Shown here: positions 34,343 to 43,135 of the stretch, in pieces
Numbering within the stretch: the stretch's first letter is position 1
Layout: every line of letters starts with the position of its first letter
Source of the DNA: Deltaproteobacteria bacterium
GTDB taxonomy: Bacteria; Bdellovibrionota; Bdellovibrionia; JABDDW01
Length of the DNA stretch: 49,607 nucleotides
Assembly (NCBI GenBank): GCA_013287405.1
Contig: JABDDW010000003.1
Span: 1-49,607, forward strand
Reading direction: 5' to 3'
The notes under the pieces: generated by a model
Seen by the model: the letters and a program-made list of their open reading frames with translations, nothing else
The model's database searches: none
What the model was told of the DNA's origin: nothing
Program-made: the position numbers and the translations under genes

Positions 34343-34801
34343 TAAGGTTTTCCCCTTAATTGATCTTAATTAAACCTTTACAAAAGTCTTGTATTTCAGA
34401 AATTCTCTATTAATATTAGTTGCTTAGAACCTGCACAAATAAGCATCAACTCGCTGAAAGGCTTATTTTATGCGGAGTCTAGGTTTTTGGGTTCCTACTT
34501 ATCCACAAATGTTGTGGAAAATTGTGAACACTTCAAAACCCTATTCGGAAGCACGTATAAAAGCCTCGAATATCAATGACTTAATTTAGTAGGTTGAGTT
34601 TAACGAGTCGGTGAGAACGATTTTTGATTGGGACTTATTAACAAAACTCCTGGGGTTATCCACATTCCTCCCCAAGATACACTTATCCCGGGAGCATCAA
34701 GGTTTTTTATTGGCAGATTTAAAAAGCTAATGTGAGCCATGTAATAAGTCAAGGGTGTTTTTTTCATTGCACCTTTTTTCTAAAAAACCTTCAATAGGTG
34801 T
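34343..34801. other. Non-coding region with DnaA-box cluster (candidate origin or DnaA-binding site)
   Basis: A 459-bp gap between comEC and parA with no coding frame. Two perfect DnaA boxes TTATCCACA lie at 34499-34507 and 34656-34664. One-mismatch forms are TGTGGAAAA (34513-34521, reverse of TTTTCCACA) and TTATTAACA (34635-34643). A T-rich and A-rich stretch follows at about 34700-34795, next to the parA start. DnaA boxes, AT-rich DNA and an adjacent parA are the parts of a bacterial replication origin, but dnaA, dnaN and gidA are not in the window. A DnaA-titration or DnaA-regulated promoter site is the alternative. Confidence 0.55.
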
Positions 34802-35566
34802 ATGGGAAGAGTCTTAAGTACCGCAAATCAAAAGGGGGGAGTGGGTAAAACAACAGCGACCTTTAATCTCGGAACGGCCTTGAGCGCGTACAATTTGAAA
34901 GTTCTACTCGTTGATAACGACCCCCAATGTAATCTGACGTCCTATGCGACTTCAAACCTTGAGTTTAGTACCACCACCGACGACTTCTACATCACCCGTC
35001 GAAAACCCCTACAATTAGATGAACTAGTTCAAGTCGAGTCACATCTTTGGCTCTTACCCGCTGACGAGGGATTGGTTGGAGCAGAACACTATCTGTCGTC
35101 AAGGTCTGATAGAGAGTACGTCTTGAAAAATGCACTTAACGCCATAGTTAACGAATTTGATTTTATACTCATCGATAACCCGCCTGCCTTAAATATGCTA
35201 ACGGTTAATGGGCTTATCGCTTGCGAAAGCGTTATTGTGCCTGTGCAGTTAGAATTTTTTTCCTTGGAGGGAATTGTTTTTCTCCAAAGAACGGTGTCCT
35301 CCCTTCAACAAAAAAATCCTGGTTTAAAGATATTAGGGATCGTTCCGAATATGTTCAATGAAAGAAGGCGCCTCAACTGGGAAGTTCTCGAGGCTTTAAA
35401 AAAAGAATTTAAAGGACTTATTTTTGAAACTAAGATTCATGATAGCGTAAAAATCGCCGAGAGCACTGGACATGGAGAAAGTATTCTTAAATACGCGCCT
35501 CAAAGCCGATCAACTAAGGAGTACTTAAGCTTAGCCAAGGAGGTCTTAAGCCATGTCGAAGACTGA
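34802..35566 (+). CDS. parA: ParA/MinD-family ATPase
   Basis: A 254-residue deviant-Walker ATPase used for partitioning chromosomes or plasmids or for placing protein complexes. The Walker A is KGGVGKTT (11-18) with the signature Lys; LLVDNDPQCNL and FDFILIDNPPALNML are the A' and Walker B elements. It lacks the N-terminal DNA-binding extension of the long plasmid ParA proteins, so it resembles the chromosomal or Soj-like kind. AGGTG lies before the ATG. Unlike a normal parAB pair there is no ParB with a CTP-binding/HTH domain next to it; a 76-residue protein occupies that place. The DnaA-box region lies directly upstream. Confidence 0.9.
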   Translation: MGRVLSTANQKGGVGKTTATFNLGTALSAYNLKVLLVDNDPQCNLTSYATSNLEFSTTTDDFYITRRKPLQLDELVQVESHLWLLPADEGLVGAEHYLSSRSDREYVLKNALNAIVNEFDFILIDNPPALNMLTVNGLIACESVIVPVQLEFFSLEGIVFLQRTVSSLQQKNPGLKILGIVPNMFNERRRLNWEVLEALKKEFKGLIFETKIHDSVKIAESTGHGESILKYAPQSRSTKEYLSLAKEVLSHVED

Positions 35567-35783
35567 GTCAAAAGACCTCTCAAGGCTAGGCAGAAATCCC
35601 TTAAATAAAATTGGCGAAAAAAAGATCAGGACTTTACCAGCCTTAGAGACGGTCCAGGTCTCCAATATCCCCCTTATTGAAAAGGTTAAGGAGCTTCACA
35701 TCCAAATCGATTGGCAGGAGTTCTACCGAGCCACCATCGAGTCCAGAATCAAAAGTGTGAGTCGTTTTTTTCTAAGATTTTAA
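35553..35783 (+). CDS. Small basic partner encoded with ParA
   Basis: A 76-residue basic protein overlapping the parA end by 14 bases, with an excellent AGGAGGT Shine-Dalgarno sequence 8 bases before the ATG. The first 35 residues are polar and basic (LSRLGRNPLNKIGEKKIRTLP), likely disordered. The rest (IPLIEKVKELHIQIDWQEFY) is helical. Orphan ParA proteins often use a short basic N-terminal peptide of a partner to trigger ATP hydrolysis; this protein would fit that role, which is inference. The end runs through seven T bases, so a frame error near the C-terminus is possible. Confidence 0.65.
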   Translation: MSKTESKDLSRLGRNPLNKIGEKKIRTLPALETVQVSNIPLIEKVKELHIQIDWQEFYRATIESRIKSVSRFFLRF

Positions 35784-35833
35784 TCTTTAAAGAGTATTGC
35801 GCAAGGCCCAATCCGTCCCTACAATAATAGGAA

Positions 35834-36583
35834 ATGAGTTTGAAGAATAAGCAGCTAGAATTAGCGGGATTTATGGTAGCCGTCATTTCATTAATGGCTT
35901 GCTCATCTAATAAAGTTTTAGAAGAAAACCCATCTTTAGAAAAGCAAATTCTCGAACTTCAAAATGCTCAAAACTCCATCGCAGGTAAAATCGAGGACCT
36001 TAATCGCCAAATCGAAGGGCTAAAGGAGCAATTAGGGAGTGTTTCACATCCGACAGGTGCAGCTCCTAACCCAGCTTTTTCTAAGTCGCCGGTCCATTCG
36101 CCTCCTCTGCCCGTAGAAAAAATATCGGAGGGTGTTGTTCCACTGAGAGACGAAACTCGGAAAGGGGAGCGAGGGAAAGTTTTAACACCCGCAGAAAAAC
36201 TCTATCGCGAAGTTGTTATCGACACAAAAAAAGGTGACTTAGTTAAGGCCGGAAAAGGTGTCGAAAGTATGCTGAAACGATTTAAGGATGCGCCCATTAC
36301 AAACAACGCTCTTTACTTTTATGCTGAAGGTTTGTACGAGAAGGGCGATTATACGAAAAGCTCCGAAGAGTTTGAGAAACTCTATAAACTCTTCCCAGAC
36401 GGAAATAAGGCTGTTGCCGCTCTTTACATGCTAGCTCTGAGCTATCAGAAATTGGGTCACCCTACTGAAGCCCAAGAAACTTTTGAGAATATCCTGACAG
36501 TTTATCCGGGGAGTCGTGAAGCTCTGGAGGCTCAGCAACAAATTATGAATGGAACAAATAAAAAAGAAGGGAGCAGAGAATGA
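35834..36583 (+). CDS. CpoB/YbgF-like TPR lipoprotein
   Basis: A 249-residue envelope protein. The signal ends in a lipobox (SLMACSS), so it is probably an outer-membrane or periplasmic lipoprotein. A coiled coil covers residues about 33-72 (EKQILELQNAQNSIAGKIED), followed by a Pro-rich linker and a C-terminal TPR block (NALYFYAEGLYEKGDYTKSS, ALYMLALSYQKLGHPTEAQE, TVYPGSREALEAQQQI). This is the layout of CpoB (YbgF), which links peptidoglycan synthesis to outer-membrane constriction with the Tol-Pal system. No tol genes are in the window. The stop overlaps the LysM gene start (ATGA). Confidence 0.78.
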   Translation: MSLKNKQLELAGFMVAVISLMACSSNKVLEENPSLEKQILELQNAQNSIAGKIEDLNRQIEGLKEQLGSVSHPTGAAPNPAFSKSPVHSPPLPVEKISEGVVPLRDETRKGERGKVLTPAEKLYREVVIDTKKGDLVKAGKGVESMLKRFKDAPITNNALYFYAEGLYEKGDYTKSSEEFEKLYKLFPDGNKAVAALYMLALSYQKLGHPTEAQETFENILTVYPGSREALEAQQQIMNGTNKKEGSRE

Positions 36584-37944
36584 AGTTTATCCTATTTTTA
36601 TTTGTTACCATCCTCGCCATTTTTCGTTTTTCCCCGATGGTTTTGGGGGATGAGGAAATCACTTCTGAAGAGGAGCGATTTGCGAGAATTTACCAGAAGA
36701 TTAATAGCCAAGAGATGGGAGACTCAAAATGGACGGAAATTGCTGGAGATAAAGCTGCAGAAAACTACATTTTACAAGACGGTGACAATCTTTGGGATAT
36801 CTCCGTTAAACTTTTTGGAAACGGTTATTATTGGCCGAAAGTTTGGCAGCTTAATGATGATATTACTAATCCTCACCTCGTGGAGAGGGGTAAAAATCTT
36901 AATTTTACTCCGGGCTCGTCGAGTTCACCTCCGTCCCTTAGTGTCGATGCAGATATAAATCAACAATTATCAAGTGCTACCACCTCCAAGATTGAAGAGG
37001 AGAATGAGGGCCCCGAATTTGATACAGTGGTGACTCAAAATGCTCCTGAGGGGGATCAAATTGTAATTCCTCCTGGTTTAAGAAGTCGTCCCGTCTTAAA
37101 TAAAATTCCACCTAGTTTTAATGGCGGATATCATCAGTCAAATGAATACGATCGAAAAACAGGGTTTGCTAAAGATGGCCTGGTTAAGGTTCAGACGAAA
37201 CTTCTCCCCAGCACCGTTCCGTCAATTGTGGTGGAGAAGCCTTGGGAAGCTGACGGTAAAATCATTGAAATGGAGGGAGATTCGACAGTCGCCTCGACAT
37301 TTCAGACAGTGATTATAAAATTATCTAAACCGACACAAATAGGGAGTGCTTTTACCGTGTTTTCGCTCAATGGAAAAGTTACGGATCCAACGACTGATAA
37401 TACGATTGGCGTTGATCTTGAAACCCGTGCTGAAATTGAAACTGAAGAAGAAATAGCTGGCAGCGAAAACACTTACCGAGGAATGATCGTTTTCTGCGAT
37501 CTCCCTGTTCGTTTAGGGGACTCAGTAAAGAGCGGAAAACTTATAACTCGGTCTAACTTTGAAGCCGTTGGCCCCATGAGTCCGGTTGCCGCACGGATTA
37601 TTAATGGTGAAGCTAACAAGCGAGCTATTTTAGGGCTTCATAACATAGTTTATCTCGATAAAGGAGCCGAGGACGGACTACAAGTGGGGAGCCTCCTCTA
37701 TGTGCTAAAAAATATAGAGACTCGCAATGAGGACACTCTTTTGAAGTTTGACTCAAGGCCCATCGGAATAATAAAAACTGTAGAAGTTGAACCGCATGTG
37801 GCCACGGCAGTCATCGTTACAGAAAAGGACGGAATCAGACCTGGGGATATGACTCAGCTTGAAGTTCCGGATAAATCCGAGAGTCCGAAATCCGAAGATA
37901 ATTTAAGGCCCAGAGAAGATACAGTCGTTAACGACGAAAACTAA
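36580..37944 (+). CDS. LysM-domain envelope protein
   Basis: A 454-residue exported protein. A signal peptide spans residues 1-23 (FVTILAIFRFSPMVLG). One LysM peptidoglycan-binding domain lies at about 61-110: YILQDGDNLWDISVKLFGNG, YYWPKVWQLNDDITNPHLVE. A long polar linker (120-215) follows, then two beta-rich segments, the second with IVYLDKGAEDGLQVGSLLYV, an outer-membrane-exopolysaccharide-like pattern of short beta repeats. The C-terminus is acidic and disordered. It is coupled to the CpoB-like gene by a 4-base overlap, so the two probably act together at the cell wall. Proteins of this LysM-plus-beta shape are frequent in Bdellovibrio-type genomes; this is recollection. Confidence 0.8.
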   Translation: MKFILFLFVTILAIFRFSPMVLGDEEITSEEERFARIYQKINSQEMGDSKWTEIAGDKAAENYILQDGDNLWDISVKLFGNGYYWPKVWQLNDDITNPHLVERGKNLNFTPGSSSSPPSLSVDADINQQLSSATTSKIEEENEGPEFDTVVTQNAPEGDQIVIPPGLRSRPVLNKIPPSFNGGYHQSNEYDRKTGFAKDGLVKVQTKLLPSTVPSIVVEKPWEADGKIIEMEGDSTVASTFQTVIIKLSKPTQIGSAFTVFSLNGKVTDPTTDNTIGVDLETRAEIETEEEIAGSENTYRGMIVFCDLPVRLGDSVKSGKLITRSNFEAVGPMSPVAARIINGEANKRAILGLHNIVYLDKGAEDGLQVGSLLYVLKNIETRNEDTLLKFDSRPIGIIKTVEVEPHVATAVIVTEKDGIRPGDMTQLEVPDKSESPKSEDNLRPREDTVVNDEN

Positions 37945-37969
37945 ATCTTTGCATCTGAAGTTCTAGAGC

Positions 37970-38848
37970 ATGAGCGAACTTCACTGGTTCTCAAATTTGT
38001 GTTCAGAATTTCCCGTCATTCATCTCGAACGTTACCAAAGAACTTTTGGTGTCGACTCTGCCATGACCGTAGACAACCTTCGACATCTTGATCTTTTTGA
38101 AGCTGCAAATTGGCTTGAGCTTCGTCAATCTTTCTGGAGAAATGCAAAATCGAGTTATCATAAGCATCTAGAATATTGCGCCAAAGGGAAGTTTAAAATT
38201 ACATTTTGGGGTGATCATGACTTTCCATCTTCTCTTGTTAATATAAACTATCCGCCCTCTTTACTTTTTTATAGAGGAGAATTACCTCAAGCTGACGCTG
38301 TTCTAGTCGGTTTGGTGGGCGCGAGAAATCCTACCGAAATTGGAAGAATGTGGGTGCAGAGAGAAGTTCCCGATCTTGTGAAGGAGGGGTTTGTTATTGT
38401 TAGCGGTGGCGCACGCGGGATAGATGCAGAGGTCCATTGGGCAGCCCTTGAAGCGGCAGGGAAAACAGTTGCTTTTCTTCCAGGCAGCGTTGATAAACCT
38501 TATCCTAAAGGGAACGAAGTCATATTTGAAAGAATTCTCGCCCAAGGATGCTTATTTTCAGAATATCCATCGGGCACAATTGTTCGGAGGGAAAATTTTC
38601 ACCGCCGAAATAGATTAATCGCCGGTCTTTCAACTATCGTTATCATAATTGAAGCTGCGGCACGAAGCGGCACCTTAATGACGGCTAACAAAGCTTTAGC
38701 AGAAAACCGCGACGTCCTTGTGGTCCCTGGACCTCCATTAATAGAATCCTATACGGGAAGCCTCGAATTAATATATCAAGGGGCCCCTCTTGCCAGGGAT
38801 GCCAAAGATATCATATTTAATCTGAAGAGAAGAAATGTTTTGAAATAA
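37970..38848 (+). CDS. dprA: DNA-processing protein DprA
   Basis: Protects incoming single-stranded DNA and loads RecA during natural transformation. The 292 residues carry the Rossmann-like DprA domain: VGLVGARNPTEIG, SGGARGIDAEVHWAALEAAG, FHRRNRLIAGLSTIVIIIEA, SGTLMTANKALAENRDVLVVPG. The His usually found in SGxARGID..AH is here EVH (GIDAEVHWAAL), so it is retained. The C-terminal winged helix of some DprA proteins is absent. Together with comEC it suggests a competence capability. The topA gene follows 20 bp later in the same direction, an arrangement common in many bacteria. Confidence 0.93.
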   Translation: MSELHWFSNLCSEFPVIHLERYQRTFGVDSAMTVDNLRHLDLFEAANWLELRQSFWRNAKSSYHKHLEYCAKGKFKITFWGDHDFPSSLVNINYPPSLLFYRGELPQADAVLVGLVGARNPTEIGRMWVQREVPDLVKEGFVIVSGGARGIDAEVHWAALEAAGKTVAFLPGSVDKPYPKGNEVIFERILAQGCLFSEYPSGTIVRRENFHRRNRLIAGLSTIVIIIEAAARSGTLMTANKALAENRDVLVVPGPPLIESYTGSLELIYQGAPLARDAKDIIFNLKRRNVLK

Positions 38849-38868
38849 GAAGGATAACGACCTACCCT

Positions 38869-41163
38869 ATGGGAATGAAAAAATCCCTTGTTATAGTTGA
38901 ATCTCCTGCCAAGGCTAAAACTATAGAAAAGTACCTTGGTAAAAATTTTAAAGTGATGGCTAGCGTTGGCCATGTGCGCGATCTTCCGCCTAAAAAGCTC
39001 GGTGTCGATGTAAAAAAGAAATTTAAACCTACCTACGAAATTATTAAGGGCAAAGACAAGGTCATCGAGACCATAAAGGCTGAAGGAAAAAAGGCCGATC
39101 AGATCTACTTAGCACCGGATCCAGATAGAGAAGGTGAGGCTATTGCTTGGCATATTGCAGAAGAACTCAAAAGTGAGAAAAAAAAGATCAAGAGGATTCT
39201 TTTCAATGAAATAACAAAAAAGGCCGTTTCAGAAGCTATAAATCACCCTCTTGAATTAAATAAGAATAAATTTGAAAGTCAACAGGCCAGGAGAATTCTT
39301 GATCGACTGGTGGGTTATCAGATTTCTCCGGTCTTGTGGGATAAGGTTCGTCGAGGTTTAAGCGCGGGACGAGTGCAGTCGGTGGCGCTGAGGCTCGTCG
39401 TGGATCGAGAAAAAGAAATTCAGGCATTTAAGACTGAAGAGTACTGGTCCATTGAAGCTAACCTTGGGGCTGAGGACGAGAGTTTTTGGGCCAAGGTCGC
39501 AAAAAAGGGCAAGGATAAACTTGTCATAAGTAACAAAGAACAAGCTGACAAAATTTTGGGTGACCTCAAAGGCGCTCCTTATATCATTACAAATGTTGAG
39601 AAATCAGAACGCCGAAGAAATCCACTGGCTCCCTTTATCACCTCAAAGCTTCAGCAGGAGGGCTCTAGAAAACTTCATTGGCCGGCTAAAAAAACCATGA
39701 TGGTGGCTCAGAAACTTTATGAAGGGATCGATCTTGGAGAAATGGGAACGACCGGTCTAATCACTTATATGAGAACGGACTCGACCCGCATTTCAGATGA
39801 TGCTGTAAAAGATGTTAGAAGTTATATTAGAGAAGCTTTTGGATCCAAATATCTTCCTCAAGAACCGGTGGTCTACAAAACCAAGAAGTCGGCTCAAGAT
39901 GCACACGAATCAATAAGGCCAACCCATTTAGAATATTCTCCAAAGGTAGTTAAAGAGTTCCTTTCTCCTGATCAGTACAAACTCTATGTCTTGATTTGGA
40001 ATCGCTTTGTGGCCTGTCAGATGGTTCCTGCCGTGTTTGATCAGACCACTATTGAGATCTCAGCCCAGGACTACCAATTGAGGGCTACCGGAAGCCTCAT
40101 TAAATTTGACGGATTCACAGCTGTTTATGAAGAGTCTAAAGATGAAGATGCTCCCGCTGACGAGGATGAAGATGGAAAGCAAAAACTCCCTGATCTAAAT
40201 AAGGGGACAAAACTTAAGCTTCTTGAACTCAAACCCGAGCAGCATTTCACACAGCCGCCTCCCAGATACACTGACGCTAGTCTCATTAAGGATTTGGAAG
40301 AAAAAGGGATCGGTCGCCCGTCAACCTACGCTTCGATTCTTTCGACCATAATCGATAAAGAGTATTCAGAAAAAGACCAGTCCGGCCGATTTTCCCCAAC
40401 GGAACTCGGGAAAATTGTAACTGAACTTTTGGTAGAAAATTTCAAAGATATTATGAGCGTTGAATTTACCGCTTCAATGGAAGATCAATTAGATAAGATT
40501 GAAGAGGGTGAAAAAGATTGGGTTGAGATTCTCTCCGCCTTCTATACCCCATTTAAGGTGACTTTAGATGCGGCCAAAGAAAAAATGAAAAACATAAAGG
40601 CCCAAGCCATTCCCACTGACATTATATGTCCCAAGGACAATGCGGTGATGGTGATAAAGTGGGGAAGAAACGGCCAGTTTCTAGCTTGCACAAATTATCC
40701 TGACTGCAAATCTACGGCTGAATTTGAAAAAACTGCTGATGGCAAAATAGAAGTCCGTAAGGCTGAATCTACCGATGAAAAGTGTGAAAAGTGTTCGAGT
40801 CCCATGGTGGTGAAGTTTGGCCGTTTCGGAAAGTTTCTGGCTTGCTCTGCTTACCCCGAATGTAAGACCACCAAAGCCATATCGACGGGTGTGAAGTGCC
40901 CTAAGGGATGTGGCGGGGATGTAACCTCAAGAGTCTCACGTCGGGGAAGAGCGTTTTATGGTTGCAGCAGCTACCCCAAATGCGACTTTGTCTCCTGGGA
41001 CAAGCCGATAAATAAATCTTGTCCGGAATGCAAGGGCACCTATCTTGTTGGAAAATTCAATAAAAAGAAGGGGCAGTTCGTTAAATGCCCGAATAAAGAA
41101 TGCTCGTATTCTGAAGAACCTCAAGAAACTCCAACCGCAGAAACATCTCCTGCCGCCGGATAA
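38869..41163 (+). CDS. topA: DNA topoisomerase I
   Basis: Type IA topoisomerase relaxing negative supercoils, 764 residues. Toprim acidic residues: E11 (IVESPAKAK) and D84/D86/E88 (DPDREGE). The catalytic tyrosine is Y300 in LITYMRTDST. Four C-terminal zinc-ribbon units follow residue 580: CPKDNAVMVIKW...CTNYPDC, CEKCSSPMVVKF...CSAYPEC, CPKGCGGDV...CSSYPKC and CPECKGTY...CPNKEC, and the protein ends in a Pro/Thr-rich tail. The start could be the first ATG or the one two codons later. The stop lies 7 bp from the convergent lptF end. Confidence 0.96.
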   Translation: MGMKKSLVIVESPAKAKTIEKYLGKNFKVMASVGHVRDLPPKKLGVDVKKKFKPTYEIIKGKDKVIETIKAEGKKADQIYLAPDPDREGEAIAWHIAEELKSEKKKIKRILFNEITKKAVSEAINHPLELNKNKFESQQARRILDRLVGYQISPVLWDKVRRGLSAGRVQSVALRLVVDREKEIQAFKTEEYWSIEANLGAEDESFWAKVAKKGKDKLVISNKEQADKILGDLKGAPYIITNVEKSERRRNPLAPFITSKLQQEGSRKLHWPAKKTMMVAQKLYEGIDLGEMGTTGLITYMRTDSTRISDDAVKDVRSYIREAFGSKYLPQEPVVYKTKKSAQDAHESIRPTHLEYSPKVVKEFLSPDQYKLYVLIWNRFVACQMVPAVFDQTTIEISAQDYQLRATGSLIKFDGFTAVYEESKDEDAPADEDEDGKQKLPDLNKGTKLKLLELKPEQHFTQPPPRYTDASLIKDLEEKGIGRPSTYASILSTIIDKEYSEKDQSGRFSPTELGKIVTELLVENFKDIMSVEFTASMEDQLDKIEEGEKDWVEILSAFYTPFKVTLDAAKEKMKNIKAQAIPTDIICPKDNAVMVIKWGRNGQFLACTNYPDCKSTAEFEKTADGKIEVRKAESTDEKCEKCSSPMVVKFGRFGKFLACSAYPECKTTKAISTGVKCPKGCGGDVTSRVSRRGRAFYGCSSYPKCDFVSWDKPINKSCPECKGTYLVGKFNKKKGQFVKCPNKECSYSEEPQETPTAETSPAAG

Positions 41164-41170
41164 GGCCTCC

Positions 41171-42277
41171 TCACCAAGCGTGACGAAGGCGATAAACACC
41201 AAAACCGGTGAATAAGATATTAGGAGTCCACATCGCTATCCAAGGGGTCGCAGCTCCACTTCGAGCAAGGCTCTCACCAGAGATATAAAGCACCCAATAA
41301 ACTACCATTATAGCTAAGGAGATAATAAGGCCACTGGCTCTGACCGAACGGCGATTTGTAACCGTTCCTGCGCCGACGCCTAAAATTCCAAAAACTAAAC
41401 ACGCAAGAGAAATGGCCCAACGTTTATTATATTCAACTAAATAAATAAGATGTTGGCCCTTGTCCTGAAGGGGTTTTATTCTCTCCGAAATAAGATCGTC
41501 CCAAGTCAAAGAAGGGGGACTCTTTTCAGTGACGGAGTCCGCGGCACTATTAGCCAATGTAATGTCGTAAGTCTGAAAATCAACTTTGGTGTAATTGTTT
41601 TCGCTAGTCTTATTAATGCTTCCATTAGCAAGTCTTAAGGTCACGCCTCTTCCAGGGAGACTGGGGTCGCCTTCAATAAGATGACCTTCACGGGCGATAA
41701 TTGTTATGGGGAGTTTATTATCCCGTTCATCGTAGATAAAGACATCTTCAAGGCGCCCTGCTTTGTGGTCAACTTTTCCTGCATATAAAACTAGGTCGTA
41801 AAATCCGTCAGAAAACGTCCCTTCTTGGATAGCAGCAACGGCCTTTGTATTCACCAAGTGTTCATAGAGAACTTCGAAATTGCGGTTCCCCCAGGGCGAT
41901 CCGACAAATACGGCCCATGCAGTAGATGCAGCCACAAGAAAAGATAAGACCAGGGCGGGAACTAAGAGATAACCCATATGAAGGCCACACGCCTTTAGAG
42001 CCACTATTTCTGAGTCTGAACTGAGTCTTCCAAAGGTCAGTAAAATGCTAAATAACAAACTTATGGGAAAGCAAATGGGCAAGAATGAAACTGTGACGTA
42101 GACCACAAATTGAGCGACAACAGAGAATGGGAGTCCCCGCGTAATAATAAAATCACTGAGTCTCAGAACTTGGAACATAAGAAGAATGAAAAGAAAAACG
42201 AGATTGCCCAAAACAACAGTGGGCAACATTTCTCGCAAAATATAGAGCCCAGCAATCTTCGCTCGATAACGGGGCAT
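41171..42277 (-). CDS. lptF: LptF/LptG-family LPS export permease
   Basis: A 368-residue inner-membrane permease of the LPS transport ABC system. Hydrophobic helices at both ends (TVVLGNLVFLFILLMFQVL; SLACLVFGILGVGAG) flank a periplasmic beta-jellyroll domain (about 130-260: GKVDHKAGRLEDVFIYDERD). The cytoplasmic coupling region RLSSDSEIVALKACGLHM is typical of the family and leans toward LptF. In E. coli LptF and LptG form a heterodimer; the second gene is not in this window. It is last in the glycosyltransferase-kdsA-lptF group, 6 bp after kdsA, with no clear Shine-Dalgarno sequence. LptG is the alternative name. Confidence 0.85.
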   Translation of the reverse strand: MPRYRAKIAGLYILREMLPTVVLGNLVFLFILLMFQVLRLSDFIITRGLPFSVVAQFVVYVTVSFLPICFPISLLFSILLTFGRLSSDSEIVALKACGLHMGYLLVPALVLSFLVAASTAWAVFVGSPWGNRNFEVLYEHLVNTKAVAAIQEGTFSDGFYDLVLYAGKVDHKAGRLEDVFIYDERDNKLPITIIAREGHLIEGDPSLPGRGVTLRLANGSINKTSENNYTKVDFQTYDITLANSAADSVTEKSPPSLTWDDLISERIKPLQDKGQHLIYLVEYNKRWAISLACLVFGILGVGAGTVTNRRSVRASGLIISLAIMVVYWVLYISGESLARSGAATPWIAMWTPNILFTGFGVYRLRHAW

Positions 42278-42283
42278 TGGATC

Positions 42284-43135
42284 TTACGCTTGGCGACCGA
42301 GTGCTTTACTTATGGCCATACATTGATTCATCAGAGGTTCGAGAAGATCAAGTCGCAACATTGAGGCGCCGTCGCAAAGAGCAACCCGCGGGTTGGGATG
42401 GGTCTCTAAGAACAAACAATCCGTCCCTGCAGCGACAGCGGCTCGAGTTAAAAAGGGAACAAATTCTGGTTCACCGCCCTCAGGGTCGGCCGAAGAAATT
42501 CCATAAATTCGAATGATGTGAGTCGAATCATAAACCACCGGTGCTCCAAGATTTTGCATTATGGGAATAGATCTCATATCCGAAACCAGGCGGTTATACC
42601 CGAAGCAAGATCCCCTTTCGGTGAGCATCACATTTTTATTTCCAACACTTCGAATTTTGCTGAGGGCGCTGCTCATGTTTTCTGGTGCCAGGAACTGGCC
42701 TTTTTTGACATTCAAGGCCCGACCAGTCTCGGCGCAGGCTAGAACGAGGCTTGTTTGCTGGCATAAATAAGCGGGAATTTGAAGAACATCTAAATACTCT
42801 GCTGCTAATTTTACGTCTTCTTGCCGATGAATGTCACTTAAGACCGGGATTCCGTAGGTCTCCCTCACTTTCTTAAGTATTTTTAAACCATCCTCAAGCC
42901 CTGGGCCTCTCCAATTTTTTTCTGTTCCGCGATTATCTTTCTCGTAACTACTTTTAAAGATAAGAGCGACACCCAAACGGTCGGCGATATCGACCAAGGT
43001 TTTTGCGACGCCCATTACAAGTTCTTCCGATTCAACAACGCAAGGCCCGGCAATAAGAGCCAACTCATGACCCTTACCAATATTTATTTTTCCACGTTTG
43101 CAATCCAATGAAAAATGACGATCTGCTATTTGCAC
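42284..43135 (-). CDS. kdsA: 3-deoxy-D-manno-octulosonate 8-phosphate synthase
   Basis: Condenses phosphoenolpyruvate and arabinose-5-phosphate to KDO-8-phosphate for the LPS inner core. The 283-residue chain has ALIAGPCVVES near its start, with Cys32 at the position that is Asn in the E. coli enzyme; this marks the metal-dependent (class II) kind. YEKDNRG, RGPGLEDGLKIL, ERGSCFGYNRLV and ETHPNPRVALCDG follow in the usual order. It starts at a GTG with a strong AAGGAG Shine-Dalgarno sequence, overlapping the glycosyltransferase end by 10 bases. It is the middle gene of an LPS group. Confidence 0.95.
   Translation of the reverse strand: MQIADRHFSLDCKRGKINIGKGHELALIAGPCVVESEELVMGVAKTLVDIADRLGVALIFKSSYEKDNRGTEKNWRGPGLEDGLKILKKVRETYGIPVLSDIHRQEDVKLAAEYLDVLQIPAYLCQQTSLVLACAETGRALNVKKGQFLAPENMSSALSKIRSVGNKNVMLTERGSCFGYNRLVSDMRSIPIMQNLGAPVVYDSTHIIRIYGISSADPEGGEPEFVPFLTRAAVAAGTDCLFLETHPNPRVALCDGASMLRLDLLEPLMNQCMAISKALGRQA

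Noticed and set aside
35760..35828. Frameshift extension of the ParA partner at its T7 run
   Set aside because: A one-base shift opens about 20 more codons, but nothing in them resembles a conserved domain; the evidence is too weak.
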